In this document: piece after piece, positions 36,042 to 44,043 of the stretch
How the letters are laid out: each line of letters starts with the position of its first letter
Numbering within the stretch: position 1 is the first letter of the stretch
Origin: Dawidia cretensis
Lineage (GTDB): Bacteria > Bacteroidota > Bacteroidia > Cytophagales > Cyclobacteriaceae
DNA length: 64,000 nucleotides
Assembly: GCF_018598175.1 (NCBI RefSeq)
Contig: NZ_JAHESE010000002.1
Span: forward strand, 310,001 to 374,000
Direction: 5' to 3'
Notes under the pieces: model-generated
What the model was told of the DNA's origin: nothing
Databases searched by the model: none
The model's input: the letters and a program-made list of their open reading frames with translations, nothing else
Made by a program: the position numbers and the translations under genes

Positions 36042-37580
36042 TTACGAATTAGACTCCACCGCGCTGCGTAGCGACACAACCTCCAGGTCTGCGCTCGCAG
36101 GGCCGGTCAGCACCTTTCCGTCCGGCGAGTACCGCGCGCCATGGCAGGGGCAATCCCAGCTTTGCTCGGCAAGGTTCCAGGCGACATGGCATCCCATGTG
36201 TGTGCACGTCGGCGACACGGCATGCAACGCGCCTTCGCTGTCGCGCGACAAAGCGATCGACTTGCCTTCGTATTCTACAACCTTGCCCTCACCGGGGGCA
36301 AGATTCGCCAGATCTTGTAAGGCCTCCGAGGAAAACCAACCGCCGATCAGGTTCTTCGCCACATCCAGGTTGTTTTGCATAAAGCTTGTAAAGCCTGCCA
36401 CCGGTTTAATGCGCGACGGACTAAACAGCTCCTGGTATACATTTTCTTGCTTCGTGATCAGGTCGCGCAAGATCCCTGCGGCGACAGTGCTATAGGTCAT
36501 ACCGTTGCCGCCATACCCCGTGGCGACATAGATATTGTTTCCATGCATGGGCAGGTTGCCGATATACGGTAATCCGTCGACGGGTTCAAAGTATTGAGAC
36601 GACCACTGATACGCGATCGATTCAACCGCAAAGTATTTTCGAACATGTGCCTCCAACGTACGAAAACGCTTTTCCGTATTTTCCTCGTGCCCCGTCTTGT
36701 GATCTTCTCCACCCGCAATCAAATACGACTTGCCGTCGACAACCTGCGTGCGGTAGTAATGGTAAGGATCATACATATCATAGCAAAGACCTTCCGGGTA
36801 TTTGCCATCGGCCAGGGTAACGGCCATAGCATAGCTTCTCCAGGGAGCCAGGCGCAAGTGCAGCAGGTTTATCCCCGGCGGCGTGTGCGTGGCATATACC
36901 AGGTTGTGCGCACGGATCGATTTCCCGCCGGCATCTATCAAAACAACATCTCCTTCCGTAACCTTTGTCACAGGCGCATATTGCAAGATCGCCCCGCCGA
37001 GCGCCTCGAAAGCATGGGCGAGCGCGTGCACATAGCGCAAGGGGTGAAACTTGCCTTGTCGTTCTACACGCACAGCCTTCTGCATTGGTATGGGCAGTGG
37101 AATGCTGTCGGTGTACTGTATCGCCAACCCTACCGTGCGGCTCGCGTCAAAAATATCCTGAAGCTCTTTCGACTGCTTTTCATCCTGCGAAAACAAATAC
37201 GCTGCGGCTTCTTCAAAGCCACAGTCAATCCCATACGTCGATACATGCCGTTGAATGAGATCGACAGCCTCGCGTGCCGCGCGCGCTACGGACTGCGCGC
37301 CGGAGGTTCCAAAGTTCTGGATGATCGTCGTATAGGGTGTGTCGAGCAGCGTGTTTAAATGCGCCGTCGTACCCCCCGTTGTGCCAAAGCCAAGATTCTC
37401 GGCCTCTACCAAAATACATCTCTTTCCGGCCTGCTGCAGCAGGAGGGCGGTCGTTATACCTGTAATTCCCCCGCCCACAATGGCTACATCGTAGGAGGTA
37501 TCTTGCTGCGCCCGGTGCAGGGAACCGTAGACCGGCATTTCCTGCCAGAGGCTTACAAATGAACCGTCACGTGCTATCAT
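36042..37580 (-). CDS. FAD-dependent oxidoreductase with a C-terminal Rieske [2Fe-2S] domain
   Basis: The 512-residue protein opens with a DAO-type FAD fold (DVAIVGGGITGITTALLL at about 30-50, then GTTGGTTAHLN) and a C-terminal Rieske domain with both ligand pairs, CTHMGC and CPCHGARY, separated by the usual 15-20 residues. Proteins of this layout are widespread in soil bacteria; the substrate is unknown, and an amine or amino-acid oxidase role is only suggested by the DAO fold. No signal peptide or membrane helix is seen, so it should be cytosolic. It is the first gene of a likely unit with the Fpg/Nei gene (15-base gap). Confidence 0.88.
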   Translation of the reverse strand: MIARDGSFVSLWQEMPVYGSLHRAQQDTSYDVAIVGGGITGITTALLLQQAGKRCILVEAENLGFGTTGGTTAHLNTLLDTPYTTIIQNFGTSGAQSVARAAREAVDLIQRHVSTYGIDCGFEEAAAYLFSQDEKQSKELQDIFDASRTVGLAIQYTDSIPLPIPMQKAVRVERQGKFHPLRYVHALAHAFEALGGAILQYAPVTKVTEGDVVLIDAGGKSIRAHNLVYATHTPPGINLLHLRLAPWRSYAMAVTLADGKYPEGLCYDMYDPYHYYRTQVVDGKSYLIAGGEDHKTGHEENTEKRFRTLEAHVRKYFAVESIAYQWSSQYFEPVDGLPYIGNLPMHGNNIYVATGYGGNGMTYSTVAAGILRDLITKQENVYQELFSPSRIKPVAGFTSFMQNNLDVAKNLIGGWFSSEALQDLANLAPGEGKVVEYEGKSIALSRDSEGALHAVSPTCTHMGCHVAWNLAEQSWDCPCHGARYSPDGKVLTGPASADLEVVSLRSAVESNS

Positions 37581-37732
37581 AAAAGTGTCTGTTTTTTTAT
37601 AGGTACTGTAAAATCCCTGCCAGCGGTTGGAGGCCTAACAGACCCCAGAGCCGGGTGTCAATTCCACAGAATTCCAAAAAAATAGTAGACGACGCTTCTT
37701 CCAGTCGGCACACTTGAAGATATTGCGCAAAC

Positions 37733-38569
37733 ATGAGCATACCCCTGAGAGAACAGCTCCGCGCCGTTTGCGCCGACATAGACGGAACCCTGCTGGACAG
37801 CCGCCGCGAGCTGTCACCCCGCACCATCGCAACCATTGGGCGAATAAAAGCCACCATACCCGTCATCCTGGCCTCGTCGCGTATGCCGGCCGCCATGCGG
37901 CACTTACAACAGGAGTTGGGCATCACCAACCATCCGTTGATCTGTTACAACGGCGGGTACGTACTACGGCAAGATGGAGCACAACCGGAGGTATTGGACT
38001 CCGTGGTCATTCCCGTATCCATCTGCCGCGAGATCCTGCGCTTAACCACCGGCTCCACGCTGCACGTAAGCCTGTATGAGCAAGACAATTGGTATGCCCC
38101 CGGGTACGACAAATGGACAGAGCGCGAAGCGCGGATCACGAAAGTGACACCACAAATTGATGTCGCGGCAAACGTTTTGCCGCGCTGGGAACAGGTTGGT
38201 ACGGGTGCGCATAAAGTCATGTGTATGGGGCCGGAAGAAGAGATCTCCACGCTGCAAGAAGCCCTCGAGCGCGGCTTTTCGACAGCCGTGCATGCCTATC
38301 GATCCAAATCCACCTACCTTGAAATAGCACCGCGCGCCATCTCCAAGGCGTCGGCTATGGAACTGGTGCTCAAGATCTGTTACGGATTGAATGCCTCGAA
38401 TGCCCTGGCGTTTGGCGACAACTATAACGATATGGATATGCTCGCATCGGCCGGATGGGGGATAGCCGTGGCGAATGCCCGGGAGGAAGTAAAAGTTCTG
38501 GCAAAAGAAATAACCGAGGCAAACATTGACGACGGCGTGGCGCAGGCCATCGAAAGACATCTGCTGTAG
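37733..38569 (+). CDS. HAD-superfamily phosphatase, Cof type (HAD-IIB)
   Basis: The 278-residue protein has Asp15 and Asp17 in CADIDGTLLDS (motif I), a Ser in LASSRM (motif II), Lys in SKASAM (motif III) and GDNYNDMDML (motif IV), with a type C2 cap between. Cof-type enzymes dephosphorylate sugar phosphates, FMN or pyridoxal phosphate, and the specificity here cannot be read. It ends 2 bases before the stop of the convergent response-regulator gene. Confidence 0.9.
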   Translation: MSIPLREQLRAVCADIDGTLLDSRRELSPRTIATIGRIKATIPVILASSRMPAAMRHLQQELGITNHPLICYNGGYVLRQDGAQPEVLDSVVIPVSICREILRLTTGSTLHVSLYEQDNWYAPGYDKWTEREARITKVTPQIDVAANVLPRWEQVGTGAHKVMCMGPEEEISTLQEALERGFSTAVHAYRSKSTYLEIAPRAISKASAMELVLKICYGLNASNALAFGDNYNDMDMLASAGWGIAVANAREEVKVLAKEITEANIDDGVAQAIERHLL

Positions 38570-38571
38570 TG

Positions 38572-38982
38572 CTAGCGGCGCAAGTCTGGCTGCTGACGCA
38601 CGCACTCGACAATAGCCGCAATCATTTCATTAAATCCTTTCACAGTAGACGGCTTGGTAATAAACAGGTCGGCGCCCAGCTGCAGGCATTGGTCGCGCTC
38701 CTGCTGCGAAGAAGCGGTCGTGAGAATAACGACCGGCAGACTTTGCAGACGTGGCTGCGCTTTGAGACGGGTTAAGATTTCCCGCCCGTGAAGTTTGGGC
38801 AAGTTCAAATCCAGCACAACGATGTCCGGCAGCGCCGCACAATGCTCCAGGTGCGGCACCACCTTGTCACCCTGGCTGATCGTCTCCATATGATATGGCA
38901 CGCCGTTGTCGTGTAGTGCCTGTATCATCAGCTCAACGTCGTCTGGATCGTCTTCAACCAGCAGAATAGAGTAGGTGTTCAT
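38572..38982 (-). CDS. Single-domain response regulator (CheY-like)
   Basis: The ATG at 38982 gives 136 residues consisting only of a receiver domain: acidic pocket Asp11/Asp12 (LLVEDDPDD), phosphoacceptor Asp58 (VVLDLNLP), Thr/Ser in ILTTASS and Lys in FITKPS. No output domain is present. The PxDVELM N-terminus and the LPKLHGREIL loop are like the Rcp1 (cyanobacterial phytochrome) type of regulator. No kinase is adjacent, so its partner is unknown. A TATCTTTA promoter box lies only 6 bases upstream of the ATG. A longer open frame reaching 39135 has no domain content and is rejected. Confidence 0.9.
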   Translation of the reverse strand: MNTYSILLVEDDPDDVELMIQALHDNGVPYHMETISQGDKVVPHLEHCAALPDIVVLDLNLPKLHGREILTRLKAQPRLQSLPVVILTTASSQQERDQCLQLGADLFITKPSTVKGFNEMIAAIVECVRQQPDLRR

Positions 38983-38988
38983 GGGTGC

Positions 38989-38996
38989 TAAAGATA
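38989..38996 (-). promoter_or_regulatory. Near-consensus promoter box TATCTTTA of the response regulator
   Basis: Seven of eight positions match TAnnTTTG on the minus strand. The box ends 6 bases before the ATG, the same geometry as for ppx and the helicase, which implies a leaderless or nearly leaderless mRNA. Confidence 0.4.
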
Positions 38997-39032
38997 CAAT
39001 TTCACACACGATAATCGCACCGGGGAAACAAC

Positions 39033-40127
39033 TTAATAGATCGTTCGAAAACAATTCCAGGGCGTGTTGCCCTTGTCCGCCGGGTCCTTTTTCTTGCCAT
39101 AATATCCATCCAGAAAACTGCGCGTGTCCGACCACACCGTTTGAATGATACCCTGAAAGTTCTCCTTTATTTCCGGAGTGGCATCCCGCCGGAAGGTACG
39201 CATGTCTTCCACCTGACTTAACGCCACCGACGGATTACGCCAGGGACACGTCGCCACTTTAAAACCTTTCATAGCGAAGTATACCGGTGTCTTGTCAGGG
39301 CGCTCATAATGCCAGTCACAGATCATAACATCTTTGGGGATCATATCAACGGCCCGGTGTGTATTGTTCAGACTGGCCTCCCACATGCCCAATCCTGTCG
39401 TCTTACCATCGATCAGGCGGTCGCCCCAGATCCACAGTTGCCGGTTGCGTTGCGCCAGGTAGTCGCGCAACACCCGCACCTCACCGGCAAAAAGCTCGGC
39501 CTTGTCACGACCGCCACACCGCGGACACTTATCGTCGCCGATATAGAAGACCTCGTCCATGCCGGCATGAAATGCGTCCGACTCAAAAGCGTCACAGATC
39601 TCATCCATCAGTGAAAATACGATCGGGTGCACGTCCGGGTGCAAAGGGCAATAGCTCTTGCAATAAAGTCCGTCGGCGTTGGGCCAGCTATACTTTTCGG
39701 GCATCTTGACGTGGGGCGTCTCATCCAACTGCGGATAAACCCGCAGCAGGTTGTGAACGGTTCCTGCCCAGGACTGGTGGCCCAACAGGTTGATCTGCGG
39801 AATCACGCGAATGTTACCACGCTTACACGCCCACACCATCTTCTTAACATCCTCCTTGCTCAGGGCCACGCTGTCGCGTAGCTCCGGATGGTGAACAAAC
39901 TGGTAGTTCCAGTCAATCCGTAAAATCAGGGTATTTACCTTCCGCGGGACGAGTTCCTCCGTAATAAACTTCACGAACTGATCGACGTCCGCAGGGCGCG
40001 GCGCAGCAATACAAAACCCGCGGAGTGGAAAAGTGACAATTTCTTTCTGCTGAGCAGGTAAAACACCCGGCAGCAGGAACAGCGCCACGGCCAGAAGCTG
40101 GAAAAATGATTTCGGAGGATTCATCAT
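39033..40127 (-). CDS. GH20-like glycoside hydrolase (beta-N-acetylhexosaminidase family), exported
   Basis: The start at 40127 gives 364 residues with a signal peptide (QLLAVALFLLPGVLPAQQ). The mature chain is a TIM barrel: RGFCIAAPRP, LILRIDWNYQF, VIPQINLLGHQSW, then FHAGMDEVFYIG with the adjacent Asp-Glu pair that GH20 enzymes use for substrate-assisted catalysis, and a CPRCGG stretch that could bind metal or form a disulphide. It is shorter than classical GH20 enzymes and lacks the N-terminal beta domain, so the family is assigned on the barrel motifs only. No PUL-type partner lies nearby. It diverges from the GreA-like gene, with 70 bases between the starts. Confidence 0.72.
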   Translation of the reverse strand: MMNPPKSFFQLLAVALFLLPGVLPAQQKEIVTFPLRGFCIAAPRPADVDQFVKFITEELVPRKVNTLILRIDWNYQFVHHPELRDSVALSKEDVKKMVWACKRGNIRVIPQINLLGHQSWAGTVHNLLRVYPQLDETPHVKMPEKYSWPNADGLYCKSYCPLHPDVHPIVFSLMDEICDAFESDAFHAGMDEVFYIGDDKCPRCGGRDKAELFAGEVRVLRDYLAQRNRQLWIWGDRLIDGKTTGLGMWEASLNNTHRAVDMIPKDVMICDWHYERPDKTPVYFAMKGFKVATCPWRNPSVALSQVEDMRTFRRDATPEIKENFQGIIQTVWSDTRSFLDGYYGKKKDPADKGNTPWNCFRTIY

Positions 40128-40197
40128 GATAATACTAGGAAATATGGTGTCCAAAATATCAATATTGTAGAATTTCACGAAGCGTTTTTAAACACAC

Positions 40198-40650
40198 ATG
40201 AGCACACACAAGCAAAAACTTTACGCGCTCTGCCGGGACCATGTACAGCGTCGCATCCAGGACATCAGCCAGGCCCTGCAAGAGGTAAAAGAGTCGGCCG
40301 ATGAAGAGACCAAAAGCACCGCCGGCGATAAATATGAGACCGCCCGTGCCATGGCTCAAAACGAAATGGAGAAGCTGAACGCGCAGCTACAGGAAAACAG
40401 AAAGCTCCAACAGGTACTTGAGCAGATCGACCCGCTGCGGAGTGCCCCGATCATACAGCTCGGCAGCGCCGTAAGAACCACACAAGGAAACTTCTATATA
40501 GCGGTAAGCGCCGGTGCACTTGGTCAAGGCAAAGAAGCGTACTTCGCAATCTCCCCGGCATCACCGATCGGTACCCTGCTCATAGGACGGAAAGTGGGCG
40601 ATGAATTTCAGTTTAACAAAAAGACATACCGCATCGAGGCCGTGGAATAA
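40198..40650 (+). CDS. GreA/GreB-like coiled-coil protein
   Basis: The 150 residues form a long N-terminal coiled coil (about 10-75: IQDISQALQEVKESADEETKSTAGDKYETARAM broken by polar turns) followed by a small beta domain (GSAVRTTQGNFYIAVSAG, then ISPASPIGTLLIGRKVGDEF). That order and the SPASPIG-type turn resemble GreA/GreB transcript-cleavage factors and the related Rnk family. The protein is about the right length. Databases often call these short relatives 3-oxoacyl-ACP synthase by error. A transcription-factor role is inference and is not proved by the sequence. Confidence 0.6.
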   Translation: MSTHKQKLYALCRDHVQRRIQDISQALQEVKESADEETKSTAGDKYETARAMAQNEMEKLNAQLQENRKLQQVLEQIDPLRSAPIIQLGSAVRTTQGNFYIAVSAGALGQGKEAYFAISPASPIGTLLIGRKVGDEFQFNKKTYRIEAVE

Positions 40651-40799
40651 CCGGCTTGACCCGATCTTGTACACTCCTGACGTAACGACCTACGCTCATA
40701 TCTCGATCATTTCTGCAAGGCGGAAAATGAAAAATACCCGAATCGGCTATGCTAATAGACAAAATCCCGTCTGTCGGGTTATGAATGCGGGATAAAGAT

Positions 40800-40836
40800 T
40801 TCCGGAATCTGGGAATTAAGATGTTAATCCCCGGAA
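40800..40836 (+). promoter_or_regulatory. Structured leader element before cysE-cysM
   Basis: TTCCGG (40800-40805) pairs with CCGGAA (40831-40836), enclosing an inner stem (GG plus AATTAA against TTAAT plus CC) with a GATG loop: thirteen pairs in all with one large bulge. It is followed by a gap of about 77 bases to the cysE start and by no T-run. About 30-40 bases upstream, CCCG..CGGG and ATCCCG..CGGGAT can form two mutually exclusive hairpins. I do not match it to a known RNA family. Confidence 0.45.
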
Positions 40837-40913
40837 CTGATTGTTAAAAAGCGTGTGTTATTCGAAAGAATTCTCGTTTTTTGTTTCAACAAGCATCGCT
40901 GACCGACACGTGC

Positions 40914-41741
40914 ATGGATAAAACGTTCGTACGAAAGCTCTATCAATCACACCTGGTGTGTCCTACCTGCCCGTCGCCGGCAGAGGTGCAGCACTTCTTT
41001 GTGGAATTGCTCGGAGCACTCTTTGCTGACTTCACCCAGTTGGCACATCTCTCGGAAGAGCAATTTACCGAGCTTATGGAACGGCTTCAACGCGACCTTG
41101 CCCGGCTGCTGCGGAACAATGCCGCCACCGGTACACACAGCGCGGTGCAATTAGCAGCCGATTTCTTTGATGCCCTTCCCAACGTCTTTGAAAAAATACA
41201 ACAAGATGTGGCCGCCATGTATGCCGGTGACCCGGCTGCAAAAAGCGCGGGTGAAGTTGTGCGTACCTATCCTGGTTTCTATGCGATTGCCGCCTATCGC
41301 ATGGCGCACCAACTATATCGCCAGAACGTGGTAGACATCCCGCGGATCATTACCGAGCATGCGCACAGCCGTACGGGTATCGATATTCATCCGGCAGCAG
41401 CCATCGGCGACTATTTCTGCATCGACCACGGCACGGGCGTGGTAATCGGCGAGACGACCATCATTGGCGATCATGTAAAGATATACCAGGGTGTTACCCT
41501 GGGCGCATTGAGTGTCAACAAAGAAGACGCCCGGCGCAAGCGCCACCCCACACTGCAAGACAACGTCGTCGTCTATGCCGGCGCGACGATACTCGGCGGC
41601 GAGACAACCATTGGTCACGACAGCGTGATCGGTGGCAACGTCTGGCTTACGCGCAGCGTACCCCCGCAGTCGAAAATCTACTACCAGGCAAAAATGTTCA
41701 ACGACGATACCAATCAGACCGACATGGTCATCTTCAAATAA
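40914..41741 (+). CDS. cysE: Serine O-acetyltransferase
   Basis: The ATG at 40914 gives 275 residues; a TTG 11 codons earlier is possible. The N-terminal helical half is followed by left-handed beta-helix hexapeptide repeats (DIHPAAAIGDYFCIDHGTGVVIGE, IGDHVKIYQGVTLGA) with the catalytic Asp-His of the family. It acetylates serine with acetyl-CoA for cysteine synthesis. CysM starts 17 bases after its stop, so the two steps are coupled. The N-terminal extension is longer than in the short EpsC-type forms. A structured leader lies upstream. Confidence 0.92.
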   Translation: MDKTFVRKLYQSHLVCPTCPSPAEVQHFFVELLGALFADFTQLAHLSEEQFTELMERLQRDLARLLRNNAATGTHSAVQLAADFFDALPNVFEKIQQDVAAMYAGDPAAKSAGEVVRTYPGFYAIAAYRMAHQLYRQNVVDIPRIITEHAHSRTGIDIHPAAAIGDYFCIDHGTGVVIGETTIIGDHVKIYQGVTLGALSVNKEDARRKRHPTLQDNVVVYAGATILGGETTIGHDSVIGGNVWLTRSVPPQSKIYYQAKMFNDDTNQTDMVIFK

Positions 41742-41758
41742 GGAATTTCAGACTTTAT

Positions 41759-42637
41759 ATGAACCTCGCAGACCTCATCGGTAACACGCCCCTCGTAACC
41801 CTGCAGACCATCCCGGTCAATAAGCGGGTAACCATCTACGGAAAGCTCGAAGGAAATAACCCCGGCGGAAGCGTAAAAGACCGCGCCGCCTACGGCATGA
41901 TTACCGCGGCGCTTGAACGCGGACAGATCAAGCCCGGCGATAAACTGGTAGAAGCCACCAGTGGCAACACCGGCATAGCGTTGGCCATGATCGCGCGGAT
42001 CATGGGACTGGAAATGACCCTCGTCATGCCCGACAACTCCACACGCGAGCGTGTCCTGGCCATGGAAGCCTACGGCGCCAGGGTGATCCTGACGCCGGCT
42101 GCCAGAACCATCGAATACTCGCGCGAGCTGGCAGAGAAAATGGCTGCCGAAGAAGGATATCACATCCTCAACCAATTTGGCAACGCCGACAACTACGGTA
42201 TGCATTACCGCACCACCGGCCCCGAGATCTGGCGCGACACCGCCGGTAAGGTCACACACTTTGTGTCGGCCATGGGCACCACTGGCACCATCATGGGGGT
42301 GTCGCGCTTCTTGAAAGAACAAAATCCCGCCATACAGATCGTAGGCACGCAGCCCACCGAAGGCTCGTGCATTCCGGGCATTCGCCGGTGGTCTCCCGAA
42401 TTCTTACCCAAGATCTTTGAGCCACACCGCGTAGACCGCGTCGTGGACGTACGCGAGCAAGATGCACGGACATACACGAAACGCCTGGCACGCGAAGAAG
42501 GTGTACTGGCCGGCATGAGCAGTGGTGGAGCGTTAAGCGCCGCGCTGCAGATCGCTTCCGAAATTACCGAAGGAGTGATTGTATTCATCGTCTGCGATCG
42601 CGGCGACCGCTACCTCAGCTCCGACCTGTTCGAATAA
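41759..42637 (+). CDS. cysM: Cysteine synthase, CysM type (O-acetylserine sulfhydrylase B)
   Basis: The 292-residue PLP enzyme has its cofactor Lys40 in GGSVKDRAA, the substrate loop TSGNTGIALA near 69 and the phosphate-binding GTTGTIMG. It converts O-acetylserine plus sulfide (or thiosulfate for CysM types) into cysteine. Several residues (RGDRYLSSDLFE end, RRWSPEFLP loop) are more like CysM than CysK. It is second in an operon with cysE, and the SGNH-esterase gene follows after 37 bases. Confidence 0.93.
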   Translation: MNLADLIGNTPLVTLQTIPVNKRVTIYGKLEGNNPGGSVKDRAAYGMITAALERGQIKPGDKLVEATSGNTGIALAMIARIMGLEMTLVMPDNSTRERVLAMEAYGARVILTPAARTIEYSRELAEKMAAEEGYHILNQFGNADNYGMHYRTTGPEIWRDTAGKVTHFVSAMGTTGTIMGVSRFLKEQNPAIQIVGTQPTEGSCIPGIRRWSPEFLPKIFEPHRVDRVVDVREQDARTYTKRLAREEGVLAGMSSGGALSAALQIASEITEGVIVFIVCDRGDRYLSSDLFE

Positions 42638-42674
42638 CTACTAGTCGTTCTTCAACTTAATCCCTTTCCTTTTA

Positions 42675-43328
42675 ATGCGAAACCTACTCCTCCTCGCCGG
42701 CCTGCTGTTACTGGAATTTGCAGCGGTCGCGCAAGATCCACGGCGTTTTGAAACAGAAGTAACAAACCTGGTTGCGGGCGACACCACGGTAAAGAAGAAA
42801 AATCTCATCTTGTTTACGGGTAGCTCCAGTGTTCGCCTGTGGCGACCCGACATCGCCTCGTCCTTTCCCGGCAAGAATGTGCTAAACCGGGGCTTTGGGG
42901 GCTCACACATGAGTGACCTGATCTATTATTTCGACAAGCTCATTTTACCCTATCATGCTAAACAGATCTTTATCTATGAAGGCGACAACGATCTGGCATC
43001 CGGCAAAACGCCCGAAGAAGTTATGCGCCAGGCCGATAGTTTGTTACACCTCATTCGCAAAAAAGTCTCTCGTCGGGTAAACGTAGTCTTCATTGCCGCC
43101 AAGCCGAGCCTCGCGCGTTGGAATCTTCGCGAGACCTATACCACTTTTAATGGCATGCTGAAAGCGTGGGCAGAAAAGAATAAACATGTCACCTATGCTG
43201 ATGTATGGACACCCATGCTCGATCCCAGCGGTAAGGTAAAAGACGATCTGTTTATCGACGACGGTCTGCACATGAAAGCCAATGGCTATGAAATCTGGGC
43301 GCGCGTACTGGCCCCCTATGTAAAGTAG
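42675..43328 (+). CDS. Exported SGNH/GDSL-type esterase
   Basis: The 217-residue protein has a signal peptide (LLLLAGLLLLEFAAVAQ) and the SGNH pattern of the PAF-acetylhydrolase-like branch: LFTGSSSVRLW (nucleophile Ser), NRGFGGSHMSDL, IYEGDNDLASG and the Asp-x-x-His pair in DDGLHMKANGYEIW. It is probably a periplasmic or secreted carbohydrate or lipid ester hydrolase; the substrate is unknown. It could be co-transcribed with cysEM (37-base gap) but has no clear link to cysteine synthesis. Confidence 0.85.
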   Translation: MRNLLLLAGLLLLEFAAVAQDPRRFETEVTNLVAGDTTVKKKNLILFTGSSSVRLWRPDIASSFPGKNVLNRGFGGSHMSDLIYYFDKLILPYHAKQIFIYEGDNDLASGKTPEEVMRQADSLLHLIRKKVSRRVNVVFIAAKPSLARWNLRETYTTFNGMLKAWAEKNKHVTYADVWTPMLDPSGKVKDDLFIDDGLHMKANGYEIWARVLAPYVK

Positions 43329-43334
43329 GGGGGG

Positions 43335-43352
43335 TGAGGAAAAATATCCTCA
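43335..43352. repeat. Six-base inverted repeat upstream of dps
   Basis: TGAGGA and TCCTCA flank an AAAATA spacer, 75 bases before the dps start. It has no T-run on either side, so an operator for a stress regulator is possible. The repeat is short enough to be chance. Confidence 0.3.
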
Positions 43353-43427
43353 GAGATTTGATGCGCTTCTATCCTGGTGGCGGGAATGAAAATTGCGTAC
43401 GTGCCAATGAACCAACAATGAGCACGT

Positions 43428-43964
43428 ATGGAATCAAAAGCAGATGTGGAGAATGTAGCCAAGACGCAAATGGATAACCGTCTGGCAAAAGCGAAACCCA
43501 TGAAACTGGGTTGGTCGCCAGAAGAAGTTGAGCGTATCTCGCATGCGCTGAACGAAGTGTTGGCCAATTATAGCGTTCACTATCAAAAACTTCGCAACTA
43601 CCACTGGAACGTCAAAGGCTCCGATTTCTTCGACTTACACGAGCAATTCGAAGAGCTTTATACCGAAACGCTCGTGAATATCGACGAGCTCGCGGAACGC
43701 ATCCGTGTATTCGGCCAGACGCCCCTGAGCACCCTGAAAGATTACCTGAAAGTCTCCACCATAAAAGAAACAGGAACAGACCTGGAGTCTAGCACCATGG
43801 TCCGCGAAGTGCTGGGTGATTTTACCATCCTGCTGCATTTTATGGCAGACGCCGTTCACGCAGCTGCCGAGCAAGGTGACTCCGGTACCGAAGAGATGAT
43901 CAAGAAGTTTATTAACAAGCTTGAAAAGCACCACTGGATGTTGACTGCTTTTTTGGCGAAGTAA
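43428..43964 (+). CDS. dps: Dps-type DNA-protecting ferritin
   Basis: The 178-residue protein has the Dps core: HYQKLRNYHWNVKGSDFFDLHEQFEELY near residue 46, which supplies the ferroxidase His and Asp/Glu ligands shared between subunits, then NIDELAERIRVFG and DAVHAAAEQGDSGTEEMIKKF. Dps stores iron and shields DNA under starvation and oxidative stress by forming a 12-mer. A charged N-terminal extension of about 25 residues (MESKADVENVAKTQ) is like the DNA-binding tails of other members. A strong terminator follows 24 bases after the stop. Confidence 0.93.
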   Translation: MESKADVENVAKTQMDNRLAKAKPMKLGWSPEEVERISHALNEVLANYSVHYQKLRNYHWNVKGSDFFDLHEQFEELYTETLVNIDELAERIRVFGQTPLSTLKDYLKVSTIKETGTDLESSTMVREVLGDFTILLHFMADAVHAAAEQGDSGTEEMIKKFINKLEKHHWMLTAFLAK

Positions 43965-43987
43965 AAGTCAGTTAGGCTTACAATCAG

Positions 43988-44027
43988 GCAGGATTGAATA
44001 ACATTGTATTCAATCCTGCGTTTTTTT
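43988..44027 (+). terminator. Strong rho-independent terminator after dps
   Basis: A perfect thirteen-pair stem (GCAGGATTGAATA at 43988-44000 against TATTCAATCCTGC at 44007-44019, loop ACATTG) is followed by G and seven T. It separates dps from the penicillin-binding protein gene. Confidence 0.93.
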
Positions 44028-44043
44028 ATCCAAAGACCGTAGA

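Noticed and set aside
38983-39135. Longer N-terminus of the response regulator
   Set aside because: The added 51 residues are not receiver-like and overlap the end of the GH20-like gene, and the promoter box sits at the shorter start.
40640-40913. A second SAM riboswitch before cysE
   Set aside because: The conserved S-box core (GGAGGGA..GGCCC..GCTAA) is absent, and the stems have different sizes. The region is reported only as an unidentified structured leader.
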